Shown: in pieces, positions 49,883 to 62,560 of the stretch
Layout of the letters: each line of letters starts with the position of its first letter
Numbering within the stretch: position 1 is the first letter of the stretch
Assembly: GCF_016859285.1 (NCBI RefSeq)
Contig: NC_053417.1
Span: 20,153,206-20,217,205 of the forward strand
Reading direction: 5' to 3'
Source: Xiphias gladius
Lineage: Eukaryota; Chordata; Actinopteri; Istiophoriformes; Xiphiidae
Length of the DNA: 64,000 nt
Made by a program: the position numbers and the translations under genes
The notes under the pieces: model-generated
Told to the model about the DNA's origin: nothing
Seen by the model: the letters and a program-made list of their open reading frames with translations, nothing else
The model's database searches: none

Positions 49883-52800
49883 CATCTGAGATTTGCCTGA
49901 TTTGATAAATAGAAGCTGATGGCATTCTGCCTGATACAATTAGTCTGGAGGACTCTTTGCTGATTTCATTCTGTGTCCTGGAGCCTCCGGGTCTCATCAC
50001 TCTGTGTTTTCATTTTCAGCAGCAGTCAGAAAAAAGTCTCAAGACTCAAGATGTACCAACATTACAGAAAATTGTAGGTACTCAACAAAACCTGCATTAA
50101 AATAAATAAAATTTGATGTTCTGCCAGCAACTATATTCTTTATGGTCTTCATCCTGCCATCGTGAGAGCTGAATACAGAGCATGTAGTATAGTATTTCAA
50201 ACGTGAGTGCTTTTTTGAAGCGTTCACCTCCAAGTCATTCTGATATTTGTTTCCTTATGTTCTATTTAATCGTTGAAATGTTACGGTAGCACTAACACCT
50301 ACAAGCTACAGGAGACAAGCAGAACTACACTATATTGAGTAAAGCAAGACTGATTTGTACTGCTGTGCTAACTTACAACCACTGGTTGAAAGGTCTTATA
50401 AAAGCAACCAAAAGAAAACAAACTGAGTGGGCAAACATGTACAGCTCCCCTCTCAGTCATATTGAGCAGCAATGAAAAAATAGACGCAGCACTCATGCAG
50501 AGGAGGCCTTTTGAATTAGGTATTTTAGCTGATCTCTCAAGTGGATGTGTACTAAGTATACACAAATAATGTCAGAGCAGGAAATCACTTGACATTTTAT
50601 CAAATACACATCATATCAGGTCTTGTTAGATACTGACAGATAGAATGATGGAGTTTGAAACATTCTCTTAGCCCCAGTCCAACCTACTCATCATTCTCAG
50701 TTAGATTGACCTTTGATAAATGACACGGTTTTAGTTTAATGTATCATATTGTGTTCCTCTGCCAGAACAGAAGAGCAGCGTCAGTGTATTGGCACATCAG
50801 ACTGTAAGCGACTTCGTTTCCGCTCATAACAACTGAACTTATAAGGCTGGCATCCATCCTGCTGATGAGGGTCTAATCTTATTAACATTGATCAAAGTTT
50901 CTATTTAATAAATGGGCAGTCCTGCACACATACACACGGTATGAGGACACTGCCAGGCCACCTGAATAAGGCAAGGCAATATCCTTATATATATCCTGAT
51001 ATTTGTGTGATTTGGTGTTTTTTGAGGCCAATTTCCTCAGAAGAATCAATTAAATTCAGCACTAAATGTATCTTAATCAGTGTAAAAATAAAATCCTGTC
51101 ACAGTGACCATCTTGTTGTGGTGTCTACACAATTCACAATACAGACAACATGTTAACTCTGACATGACACTCATGTAAACAACATGACAGCCTGCATAGA
51201 TAGATGCAAAATGTGAAGGCCTTTTGCAATATGGGCATTGCACAACTATGTCAGAGGATAATCAGTTTCCTTGCTCTGTAAAAAAATACCTAATAAATTA
51301 CTGTAGTTAATTTTCAGAAATGAAAAAATAAAATCAGATCTACCTACAAAATATTGTGATCTTGTCTAATGTTTAAAAAGGGGGATGCAGATTTAATTCT
51401 GATTTTATTTCCATGCCTCAGGTAGGCCCAGAGTCCACAAAGTCAGCCAGTGAGGAAGTAGTCCCTCTGCGCTTTACATTAGTAAGGCATCACAGGGTTG
51501 AGCTTCAGCTCTCCGCTTTCCGTGTCAACTGGCAACTAGTAAGGTCCATAAATAATATAAAAAAAGGGGGCAACAGAAGTCACGCAGATGAATTGTGCAA
51601 ATGTGTGAGGTATCCACTGTACTATCCAGCTGAACAGTTCTAGCACACATATTACTTTCGAAAATATGTCAGCTGTGTGAAAAAATGTTGATCATGAGGA
51701 GGTAGAATTGACATATTCTTTACTATTCGACAAGATATCAGTCTGTACGCAAAAGAGGTTTCCTCTACATCCATGAGCATACGCATTTAGAACAATTTAA
51801 TTCTTTACCACACTAGACTGACAAATATGCTTGTTTCAAGTCGCCTCCGAGTAAGATCCCCCAGAACACTGACTGTCAGTGTGATGCCATGTCGTAAGCC
51901 TTCTTTACTTGCCCATCTACTGCACACCCCTTATGTATGAGTGACTAATGGAAACCTGTGCACTAAGGGCTGCAGTAAGTTACATTAATCATTCCCTATG
52001 TATATGCAGGGCATGTCATGTGATCTGCTATCAGTGGGCAGGGGGAAACCCCACTGACTGAGGGAAAGCACTGCAGTATTTAGAATACTTCTAGAAAAAT
52101 AACATGCATTTCCCAATTCTGCACAGCTTGCGGAACATCTGTTTTCAAGAATGGTAAAATGCCACATTACAGGATAATACTATCAATTATTTTAGTTTAT
52201 TCACCAATTTTTTATACAGGCAGATGTTATAAACCTTTGTTCCTATTGTTTCATTTAGTATAACAAAATACAAGACTACAGAAAAAAACATTTACTACAA
52301 CAGAGAGAGAATAGAAGGCAATAAAAATCCTCCATCTTGGTGTAAAGTCATTACTGCTGAGAATCAATGGACTGTATTTCCTTAAATATTGGCTGCCTCC
52401 ATTCCATCTAATCACAGAAGCAGTGCCCATTGACATCTGCATGGTGCTTCATACAGATTTTGTTCCAGCGGTGCTTTAACCCTTACCTAATTATTACAAT
52501 CAAAGCATTCATGAGGACAAAATCAGCATTAAGGATGGAGCAAACAAGCAACACATAGCGTATAAATGATTCATAATCAAATTTATGACTGAGTAAAGCA
52601 AGATATCGTCTTACCACTCCTGTTGTGGTTCGTCGATGACCAGGAGAATCTTAAACTTCTTAGGTGTCGTGACTTGGGTCTGCTCCACTAGCCCTGCTGA
52701 GGCAGCTGTCTGCTTAACAACGTTGGTGATAGAACTAAAGAAACCTGCTCCGGTGGACTGAGCCGGCTGGGATTTCCTTTCTGGAGCAGGGGAAGTGGCT

Positions 52801-52955
52801 GGAGGTGTAGGCCCCGCTGTAGGAGACTTGGCAGGGGTGGTGGAGGCAGGCGGAGGAGGCTGAGCAGGGTCAGGCCTCTGGAGGTCTGTCATGTAGCCAT
52901 TGGGCAGGTTGGAGATAAACGTGCTGTCGGAGAGGCGCCGACGCAAATAATTCAT
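44271..52955 (-). CDS. syn2: Synapsin II, IIb form
   Basis: Eleven coding exons: 52615-52955, 46788-46845, 46588-46679, 46191-46347, 45980-46069, 45780-45842, 45425-45567, 45260-45334, 45013-45115, 44642-44788 and 44271-44405, in all 467 codons plus stop. Synapsins coat synaptic vesicles, bind ATP and tether vesicles to actin. Domain A is [20 protein letters not shown], with the PKA/CaMK site RRRLSDS at serine 9. Domain B is Pro/Ala/Ser-rich. Domain C starts near [10 protein letters not shown] and keeps [12 protein letters not shown]-type sequence ([12 protein letters not shown]), [62 protein letters not shown] and [18 protein letters not shown]. The end [17 protein letters not shown] is the IIb terminus. 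TIMP4, nested in SYN2 in human, is not seen in any intron. Transcription diverges from vgll4. Confidence 0.96.
46846..52614 (-). other. syn2: syn2 intron 1
   Basis: A 5.8-kb intron, AT-rich, with the compound AC microsatellite near 49.8 kb. No nested gene is recognised, and many short open frames have no support. Confidence 0.6.
49741..49883. repeat. Compound (TA)n-(AC)n-(TA)n microsatellite
   Basis: Roughly 90 bases of near-perfect AC repeat (about 49782-49868), with TATATA tracts on both sides, in syn2 intron 1. The open frames through it (Thr/His or Cys/Val repeats) are artefacts. Confidence 0.95.
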
Positions 52956-55900
52956 GGCTGGAGCTAAGAGAGGAGGAGAGTCAAGAAGCACTGGGTGTGG
53001 AAGATTATTCTGCAGCGGACTCCCTTTTCTTAGTGTACAGCTGGTAATGGCTGAGCTCTCAATGCAAACTCCCAGTGAATGTATTCCCTCCCAGCTCGGT
53101 GGAGCATCCTCAGAGCTCCCCCTCACTGGCAGTGACGCTACACTCCAACTCAGCCAATCCCGTTATGCTTTGCTTTCCTCAACCACTGCAAATGATGCTC
53201 TTGCTGTGTCTCTCCCTCCTCTTCTCGTCCTCTCTCCTCGCCACTCTCTCTCACTGGCATGCCTGCCTTCACTACCCCTCCCCCATTTCCTTCTGCCTTA
53301 CAGGCATCATTCTTTTCTGATCCACAGGATGGAAAATAGAGGGATTTCCAGTGTAGGTGCAAGAGGGTAATCTGAGTACTACATCATAATTACCTTACTC
53401 CAGCTCCCTCTGTCCCTTATGTTTTCTCTGCCCTGTGTCTGTGCATAGCATTTATGTGTGTGTAAAATGCAACCATGGAATCTAAAATGGCTGTTTAGTG
53501 GGCAATGTTGAATGAGAGGAAAAGCGTCAGCAGCAGTCCCTTGAGACACAAAAGCATAAAGTAAACCCTCTCTCTTAATTGATTTATCAATCCCTACATT
53601 AATACTGATTAAGCTAATTCAAATTTCCTACAAGACATGCTTTACCTCACTATTATATTAAACTTTATTTGACAGCACTTGTGGACACATAAAATGTAAA
53701 TCATAACACAAAAACACAGTTTACAATATTGGATAAAATACATAAATTATGCTGAAAACCATATATCTTTGCAAAGCACATATTAATAACTTAATTACTC
53801 ATTTTTGAAGAAAACATTTCTATGACAAAGGAAACAACTGGCACTGCTGTTTCTCCCTATAAAATACATGAATTGGCTGCTCTAACATGTTTAATTGGTT
53901 TATATACAAGGTTAATAGAAGGAACTAAAGCTGTGTGAGGAAACCATCACCATGGTTCGCCATGTCTCCAACACAGGTAACAGATTGATATTCCAGGAAA
54001 CACATCAATAAATCAATAACTTGCAATTCTCAGAGGTTACCAAAAGTCTAGTCAAAGGGTTACACATTTTGAATCTCATTAACACAAATATGGGACCTTA
54101 AGTGAAAATAATTTAGAGATGTATATATAGTATTACTTATTTCTCAGCATGAAAATTTATCTCCCAAACAACCATAAAGCAAAAAATTACTAGTTGACCG
54201 GTGTCATCATTAATCACTGATCTTTGAGGACACTCCCTTAGCAATCAGGAGATTTAAACTGCAGTGAGGGGCAAAGAAAGGCCACAGTGCTGCACTTAAT
54301 ACGATGAAAATGATAAAAGGTAATCAAGTAAAATATTGCAAATATAACATCAGGCTAGTTGCACAAAACAGCTGAAACCTATGCTAACATTCTTAGAAAA
54401 AGTAAATGTGGTATTTGGTCCGTAATTACGGTTAAGACACAGGATGTTGAAATGTCTACAAAATGCATCCCCAAATTTGTTTTATCTTTTTAAGTATGGA
54501 ACAACTAGGGACTAAGCGAATGTGTTATTTAAATGTCCAAATTAACTTTGCGTTATCCTCCTGCTATTATTTCTAAACCTAAAGTTGCACGGATATTTTT
54601 CAAGCTTTCCAGCAAGTTTTCTGTATGTGTCTTTGTATAACATCACAGTTTTGGAGATGTGGCTAGCTTCTCTATTTCTAGCAAATGGAACAGAAGAGGA
54701 AATTTGAAAATAAATGATTAAATGCTCCTAAGAAATAATAACATTTGCCATAGTATAGCTTCAGAGGAATTGCAGACTTTCGTTGAATTCATGACAGTGA
54801 CAACTCTAGCTCTAACTGTAGCTTTTATGTTTGCACTTTGTTTAGTATTTTTATTCTGTTACTCGACATTGTAATTTTACTGTCAATCTGTCTTTCTATA
54901 TACAACATCTGTTGCATAACTATTGTATTTTTTCCTGTTAGAAGGGTGTGGAATTTTTTCCTGTAATTGAATTGAAGCTCTAATGACAGACGGTGTCATC
55001 TTTCGTACAGGTGAATTTGTGATTAAGGGTGGGGTGCAAGCAATCCTGACTGAAAATCCATAGAAACTACACCGGGGAGTCTAATTTTCTTCTCGTATAT
55101 TGGTCCGGAGACACAATAAGAATTGTCTTCATTTTGATTTCTAAATTGGCTTAATAGAAGCTGTAGCATACACTGAATCTTATGCATAGATGCTAGGGTG
55201 ACACCGGCTGGTAGTATGGTATAGTGAACAACAAAACTAAACTCCACTTTGCTTAAATCTTTAGTCCAGCCTTTTCAGACAAGATGTCTGTGGCTGAGAA
55301 GATCCAACAGTACAGCATGCCCCCAATGGTCTCTGTGTTGCAGTCAGGAGGTTGATCAGTTACTTGCGTTGTGCTCTTTACCTCGACACCATGCTGTTAA
55401 AATGGTTGCAAATTATTGTATGTCCGGGTAATGTACATAAATATAAGTGAATTCCTTTATGTTCGACCTGCCTGGCTATGAGGGCGACAAAGTTGCAGCG
55501 TAGACAATGCGAAAACACACTGAACATCATCACAGAAGGTCAACAGACAAATTAAACATCTGTGTGATTTATAGGGTGGTGTAATCTAATATATACCATC
55601 CCTGAACACGGTAACTTCGCTCCTATTCGCCTCTTCTCCACTAGGGCCGCTCTCCACTCTTTTGTTTGAGGACTGGTGCGGTGGGAAAGTGCGTGAAGGC
55701 AGTAAAGCTGGGCTAGCCATGGTGTTGTTGTGGCTGTTAAGCTAACTTTTGTCGATGAAGTGAGTAACATTGAATGTTAACGTTACGCTACTGTGGAGCT
55801 TTGTTGTTGGACATAAAGTCACTGAACGTAACCTAACTGTAAGTTGCCACTGAAGTGTAGGTTAGTTCAACGTTTATTCGCTAAATTTTAAGATAACGTT

Positions 55901-56432
55901 AACTTAATCCAAAGTTGATGAAAAGCTGGTAATGGCTAACGTTAGCTTGTGCAAAAGACAAAGTAGCTAAAGTTAGCCACGTAGCTAGTATGCTAGCTTC
56001 TGCAAATAACAGAACATTTAGTTAAGATAACTACTGTAACAATGCGTGTATAACTGTTTATACTAATAATATTTATTATTTCAACCTCAGCGAATATAAT
56101 TTTCTTATCTGACTCGTGGAAGTAAAATCTAGCTGGTTAAAGCTAGTCTAGTGGTTAGTTGATCGCATTTGTTTAGCTAGCGCAGCTGCTAGCCTTTGAA
56201 TCGTTAACGTCAGCATCAGGCGTCGTTAACCAGCTATCCGTTCAAGTCAAGAGAACGCTATCCATTTCCATGAAACTGTTCCAAAGTTAGGTATATTCAA
56301 ATTTTCGTTTGCTATCTGATTTTCCCAATTTCAGCTTCTTCCGGATAGAAGCTTGTTTGTTCTCTTCGCTGGTATATCTTGCTAACATCGATGTTAGCAA
56401 TTAGCCTGTTCGTGTAAATGCTATTCATTAGA
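52956..56432. promoter_or_regulatory. Divergent region between syn2 (-) and vgll4 (+)
   Basis: A 3.5-kb gap between two ATGs pointing away from each other. The syn2 side has a pyrimidine-rich stretch at 53180-53330. From 55.6 to 56.43 kb is the presumed vgll4 promoter and 5' UTR, with many GCTAACGTTAGC-like palindromes (for example 55934-55948). Human TAMM41 lies between these genes but is not seen here. Confidence 0.5.
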
Positions 56433-58450
56433 ATGGACCTGTTGAACTCTCAGTTCCTGGACAAGATGAACAATAACATCGGGAGACTGCACTACGAAGG
56501 TTAGTTTGCCATTGTGTACTTGTTGAAATATGTCTTTACAATGTGTATTTATCTTCTCTGTTGAAATAATAAGTTGCAATTTCCTTTATTGCCGACAAAC
56601 CAAGTTTCTTTGGTTTGCGACTGAAGTTAAATTTTATTTACTACCCTACGGCTAGAGTCAAGCCAACACATTTTTTTGCGTACATTTTGATGCAAGATAG
56701 TTAGGAAAAGTTGATTAACTTAAACTGTTGACTGGGGATAACGTGGACATTCGGGTGTGTGTGTATGTGTAGGTGTGTGTGTGTGTGTGTGTTTGTTTGT
56801 TTGTTTGTTTGTTTGTTTGTTTCACCTTTTGAGTGAAGAATAGCCTTGTGGTCACAATACATGACATATTAGCCGTTCTTTCTTCAAAACACAATTCTAA
56901 ACTCCTTTGTTTAGTATGTTTGGAAGCTGGACACAGACCCTACCCTGACCTTACAAGAACCCACTAAAAAGCTTTGTATAAAGTCCAGAACAATAACAGC
57001 AAACACTAAAAATGTTGCCTCATTTGATGTAGTGGGTTCAAACTTAATACTGTTTTCACTCTTTGTGCCTATGGGAGAGCCATATATCCAAAGAAATATT
57101 TAGAATAAAGTGAATATGGTATTGCTAGGGAAATGTCTTGACGGGATCGGTGTATTTAGTTGCTTCTGTAACCATGATTTCCACGTAATGAAGTTATTTT
57201 ACTCCAGAAGTCCCCTGTCCATTGCTCAATTGACCTTTCAGATCAAAGTTGCCTTCAGAAATGAATTCCATCTCTGAACACAAAAAAAAGCTATCATCGT
57301 TCCATATTGAGGATGTCAGAAGGGTAAAGTGGATCACAGTTTTCTCTCTAACTTTTAAGATGGCATGACTTCTCATCACCTGGCACATCTCGCACAAGAT
57401 TGCAGCAAAAAAAAATTATTTAGAACTAGTAGAATAGAATATATTTTAGAAATTTAACCACCACAGCCCCAAATTTTCCTTAGTGAGACCACATGTATAC
57501 TGGTTGTATTTATTATATTTTTATCATTATTTTGCTTGTGTCCATTAACCTCAAATACTTTTTTAACTGTCTTATTAGCAGCACGTCAGTCACCAGTAAA
57601 GCTCTTTGAACTGTACTAACCTGTATGAAAGGTGCTATACAAATATAAATGGGCGCTTAGTAAAATGTATTTAACTGAACAGTTTTATACTTTGCTTTGT
57701 ATAGACCAACACATTGGTTTACTGAAACGGTACAACTGGCCAAGTTATATTTTTCAGACATCTTAGAGAAACTGTTTACAAACCTACCAGTAGGAGTTGA
57801 GGTCTCAAAAAAAACACCTGTTAAAAGGTCATGATGCAACTAAATACAGATGTATTATGCCATGGTAGTTTCTGTTCAATTTGGAGTTATATATTTGTAA
57901 TTAGATTTAATCTATATTTAATTAGATTATTTGCACCGCTGATTCCTTTCCCATAGATGAGTCCAGGACACCTTCCCTGCCCACTGCTATGTCCAACTTA
58001 ACTGGGCCTCCTCCACACTGTCCAAGCAAACGAAAGTATGGTGAAGAACAAATGGACGACCGAATCAACTGTGATGATGACCACATGACCAAAATGAGCA
58101 GATTGTTTGCCACGCAGCTGTAGGTGCCTTTTAAAAGTTTAAAGCATTAATTATTATTCTGTGCCAACCTTGGTAATTATAGGAATATTGTATGGGATAT
58201 TATGTGTTCTGTTATTGAAGAGAACTACTGTGTGAGCATGTTTTAATTTTTTTTTTTCTTAAAGTAATTCAGAGAGATGCTTACAAGGACGTAAATGCTG
58301 CACATAAAGAAAGACAGGACTAAACCCCAGTCCCTGCTATGTGCTGGAATTTTTTTTATAGACATGAGATGATACCCCTGATATATGCATTGTCTATGAA
58401 CAGTTGAAGCTGTTGGTGGTATATCTTTAATTTGAGCTTTTTAAAATGTT

Positions 58451-58485
<35 letters not shown>

Positions 58486-61400
58486 GGGCCCGTCCCTCTG
58501 CTGGAGACAACCGTAATGAGCACTGGAGTCACAGTCCTGTGGAGCACATTACTTCCTCCTCTAACGGTCTCCATGGGACCCAACTGTATGCCTCCATTTC
58601 TGGCTATGATGTAGACCAGCCTCTGCCTCTGACCAAAAGCAGCTACGACATTGGAGTCGGGGGCAGAGAGAGGGCTGTCATGGGTGGGACTGTAGAGCGG
58701 CAGCAGGTTTGTCAACTTGTAACACATATGGAGGGTACATCTGATGATCTTAGTGACAAAATCCAAGCACTAGACCTTAAATAGGGTGTTGGTAATAAAA
58801 TTAATGAAGACATTATTTTTGTGTTTAATCACTTGGATAAATTAAAGCCTGATTCATGCTTGCTGCATCCGCATGGCATATCTGCGAAAATCTGAGAGGA
58901 CCCCTTTGTGAATGTCTGCTTGCTGTCCAAAATTTGTGACTGCACGGTCTATTAGGTACTGTTTTGTTTCACAATTTTGTTTGTTTGTTTATTTGTTTTT
59001 TAATTACAGCTTAGTGGTAAGGTCAAGATGGTGATTCAATGAGACCAAATATATTTGAGAAAAATTTGCGACACATGATAGCCAGCTCAGATTTAATGGC
59101 AAAATTATCCTCAGATGAGACAGGGGTATATAGAGTTAGGTGCATAAGTATTTGGACACTCAATCTTCATAATTTTGTCTCTGTACACCACCACAATGGA
59201 TTTGAAACAAAGCCATCAACGTCTGATTTAAATGTAAACTTTCAGCTTTAATTCAAGGGGTTTAACAAAAATATCGCATTAACTGTTTAGGAATTACAGC
59301 CATTTTTATATATAGTCCCTCATTTTCAGAGGCTCAAAAGTACTTGGACAAACCAACATAATTCTAAATATAAGAATTATTTTTAATACTTGGATTGAAA
59401 TCCTTTGCAATCAATGAATTCCTGAAGTCTGGAACCCATGGACATCACCAAATGCTGAATGTCCTCCCTTGAGATGTTTTGAAAGTCCTTTACAGCAGCT
59501 GCTTTCAGTTGCTGCTTGTTTTTGGGTCTTTCTCCCCTCAGTTTTATCTTCAGGGACTGAAAAGGATGCTCTGTGGGGTTGAGGTCGGGTGACTGAGTTG
59601 GCCATTGAAGAATATTCCATTTCTTTGCCTTTGGAAGCTCTTGGGTTGATTTCGCAATATGTTTTGGGTCATTATCCATTTGTACTGTGAAGCACTGTCC
59701 TAGCAGCTTTGCACCATTTGGCTGAATCTGATCAGAGAGTATAGCACTATATACTTCAGAATTCATCCTTCTACTACTATCAGCAGCTACTTCATGTCAT
59801 CAATAAACACCAGTGACCCAGTTCCATTGGCAGCCATACATGCCCATACTGTAATACCACCTCCACCATGTTTGATAGATGATTGGGTATGCTTTGGATC
59901 ATGAGCCGTTCCTTTCCTTCTACATACTCTTCTCTTCCCATCATTCTGGTACAAGTTAATCTTGGTTTCATCTGTCCAAAGAATCTTGTTCCAGAACTGG
60001 GCAGGCTTTTTTTAGATGTTTTCTGGCAAAGTCCGATCTGGCCTTTCTGTTCTTGAGTGTTACGAGTGGTTTCACACCTTGTGGTAAACCCTCTGTATTT
60101 ACAGTCATGAAGGCGTCTCTTGATTGTAGACTTTGACAGTGATACGCCTGCCTCCTCGAGAGTTTTCTTGACTTGGCTGGATGTTGTGAAGGGTTTTTCT
60201 TCACCAAGGAAAGAATTCTGCGATCATCCACTTTAGTTGTCTTCAGTGGTATTCCAGGCCTTTTGGTGTTGCTGACCAAGTGCATTCCTTTTTTTTTTCT
60301 TTTTCTCTTTCCTAATGTTTCTGCCATCTGTCTGATTGGTCCGTTTTGTTTTTTCAGCCTAATGGTGACCTCCTTCATTTGTGTTGATACCTCTTTGGAC
60401 TGCATATTGAGAGTTCCCACAAACAGCTACTAAATGCAAATTCACCTGGAATCACCTCCAGAACTTTTATGTTTAATTTGTCATGAAATAAGGAGGGAAC
60501 AGGCCACACCTGGCCATGAAATTGATTGTCAATCAATTGCTCAATTAATTTTAAGCGTCTGAAAATTAGGGACTATATATAAAAAAAGGCTGTAATTTCT
60601 ATGGTTAATGCAATATTTCTGTTTTTAATCTCTTAATTTAAACTGAAAGTCAGCACTTAAATTACGTCTCAATGTGTTTGTTTGAAATCCATTGTGGTAG
60701 AGGGTAGCGAGACAAAATTGTGTCAATGTCCAAATACTTATGCACCTAACTGTATGTATCTTCACACACACTAATTTCATTTAAGTGTTGTTTACTTCCA
60801 AAAAATAAACACATTTAGAAAATTTTTTAGTGTAAAAGAAAATACTCCATCGAGTATTGTAGTAAAAGTGTCATTATGTAGCACAATCAATTGTTCAGAC
60901 ATTTAAAGGTTTTCTCCATTCAAAATAGTATTTCTGTTAGGGTTACTTTCCTTGGATGTTTGTCTTTCACTATACAGATTAATGTATATGGCTGTCTTCA
61001 GGAGAAAGCTCACAGATTGTAGAATTTTTATTTAGGGAGAAGCAGTAGATGTAATTTTAAGTCTTTTCGGTGTATTTTATATATCAGTTCTCTATGGAGG
61101 AAATCTTTAGATTGTATGGTTGTTCAAACCCTCGCATAGCACTGTTCATCTGTGTTAGTTAATTATATGTTTTTTGTTTTTTTCCAACCTATAGAATCGT
61201 CCCTCAGTTATTACCTGTGCCCCAACAAGCAACCGCAATTGTAACCTCTCTCACTGCCACATGAATGGCTGCTCTCCCAGCCCACCTGTTGATCAGAGGA
61301 AGACCAATGGTAAGCCTGTCATTACAACACACACAATGCAGCCAAAAACAATATATATTTCCTCTTTCTATAATATTGTCAGGTTAATGTAAAAAAAACA

Positions 61401-62560
61401 AATGGAAAGAAATGTACTGCATTCACTATGACACTTGTGTGCATGACAAACTTTAAATTTAATGCTCATTGATAACAATTCTTTGTTACGCTCACAGAGC
61501 ACTTTATTAGGAACACCATAATAATACTGGTTAGGGCCTCCCTTTGCTCTCAAAAAAGCATCAGCTCTTCGTGACATGGATTCCACAAGATGTTGGAAAG
61601 ATTCCTTTGAGATTCTGGTCCATGTTTAGATGATTGCATTACATAATTTCTGCAGATTTTTCTGCCTCACATTCATGTTGCCAATCTCCTGTTCCACCCA
61701 AATCCCAAAGGTGTTCCACTGGACTTAAGAAGCCACTGAAGTACACTGAACTCACTGTCACGTTCATATAACAAGTTTGAGACGACGTTTGCCCTATGAC
61801 ATGGTGCATTATCATGCTGGAATTATCCATTAGAAGATGGATTTGAATTGTGAATTGTAGATGTTAAGGGATGCACATGGTCAGCAACAATGCTCAGATA
61901 GACTGTGGCATTCAAAAATGATTGATTGGTATTAAGGGGCCCAAAGTGTCTAGAGAAAATCCTTCTTGTGGGGCCTGTGCCCACTGCAGCCTCATACCTC
62001 TGTTCTTAGCTGACAGGAGTGACACCCGACGCGGTCTTTACCTGTTGTAGTTCATCCTCCTCAAGGTTCGATGTGTTGTGCATTCTGAGACGCTTTTCTG
62101 CTCACCACTGTTCTAAAGAGTGGTTATCTGAGTTACTGTACCCTTTTTGTCAGCTCCAACCAGTCTGGCCTTTCTCCTCTGACCTCCCATATCAACGAAG
62201 TGTTAACGTTTGCAGAACTGCCGCTCACTGGATGTTTTTTGTTTTTGGCACCAATTTGAAAACTGCTTTTCTTTTTATTGATTCCATTCATATTCTATAT
62301 TACATTCTTGGTAATAAACAGGTCTTTGCTCTCCTTCCTCCACACACAATTTTATTTTAGCTAACACAGTATGCGACCCCGTGATTGAGGAGCACTTCCG
62401 TCGCAGCCTTGGAAAAAACTACAAAGAAGCGGAGCCTGTGTCCAACTCAGTGTCCATCACAGGTTCAGTGGATGACCACTTTGCGAAGGCTCTGGGAGAT
62501 GCCTGGCTCCAAATCAAGGCCAAGGGTGGGGGTCATCAGACCCCAGATGCAGATCCATGA
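56433..62560 (+). CDS. vgll4: VGLL4, TEAD-binding vestigial-like cofactor
   Basis: Five coding exons: 56433-56499, 57957-58119, 58487-58706, 61195-61309 and 62361-62560, giving 254 codons plus stop (human 290, depending on isoform). VGLL4 binds TEAD factors in the nucleus, competes with YAP and so restrains Hippo-pathway growth output. The N-terminus MDLLNSQFLDKMNNNIGRL matches the long VGLL4 form. The middle has SPSKRK-like PSKRKYG, DHMTKMSRLF and NRPSVITCA followed by RNCNLSHC. Two Tondu motifs lie in the last exon: EEHFRRSLG (residues 198-206) and DDHFAKALG (227-234), followed by WLQIK. The tail after the second motif is only about 13 residues, shorter than in mammals. Two DNA transposons lie in introns 3 and 4. 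Fish have more than one vgll4 copy; which this is was not determined. Confidence 0.95.
56753..56821. repeat. Compound (GT)n-(TTTG)n microsatellite
   Basis: A GT tract with small interruptions passes directly into about eight TTTG units, in vgll4 intron 1. Confidence 0.9.
58450..58485 (+). repeat. (TTTA)n microsatellite forming the vgll4 exon 3 splice acceptor
   Basis: About nine TTTA units run straight into the AG at 58485-58486 before exon 3, so the tract replaces the usual pyrimidine tract. Confidence 0.9.
59133..60752 (-). mobile_element. Full-length but dead Tc1-like transposon in vgll4 intron 3
   Basis: 1,620 bp with terminal inverted repeats of about 200 bp that start AGTTAGGTGCATAAGTATTTGG, flanked by TA on both sides, the Tc1/mariner target duplication. 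The transposase lies on the minus strand in two main pieces: 59968-60420 (N-terminal DNA-binding part, HARKHLK-like ARKHLKKACPV at its end) and 59383-59766 (catalytic part with MDNDPKH and WPTQSPDLNPTEH, holding the second Asp and the Glu of the DDE triad). Frameshifts and stops separate the pieces, so no active enzyme is encoded here. Confidence 0.9.
61494..62262 (-). mobile_element. Truncated Tc1-like transposon in vgll4 intron 4
   Basis: Starts with a terminal-repeat-like GAGCACTTTATTAGGAACACC and continues with sequence typical of a common fish Tc1 family (CCACAAGATGTTGGAAAGATTCC, TTCGATGTGTTGTGCATTC, AACTGCCGCTCACTGGATG). Transposase sense is minus. There is an internal deletion near 61960 and the far end is missing. 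The open frames at 61368-61586 (-), 61639-61830 (-) and 62019-62360 (+) are fragments of or shadows on it. Confidence 0.75.

Noticed and set aside
49601-50000. Long Thr/His and Cys/Val repeat frames
   Set aside because: They are translations of an AC microsatellite.
46846-52614. A TIMP4-like gene nested in syn2
   Set aside because: Expected from human gene order, but no TIMP-type cysteine pattern was found in this or other syn2 introns.
52954-53370. 138-codon plus-strand frame over the syn2 start
   Set aside because: Antisense to syn2 exon 1 and its leader, with no similarity; it reflects GC and pyrimidine bias.
60173-60433. 86-codon plus-strand hydrophobic frame
   Set aside because: Antisense shadow of the Tc1 transposase N-terminal part.
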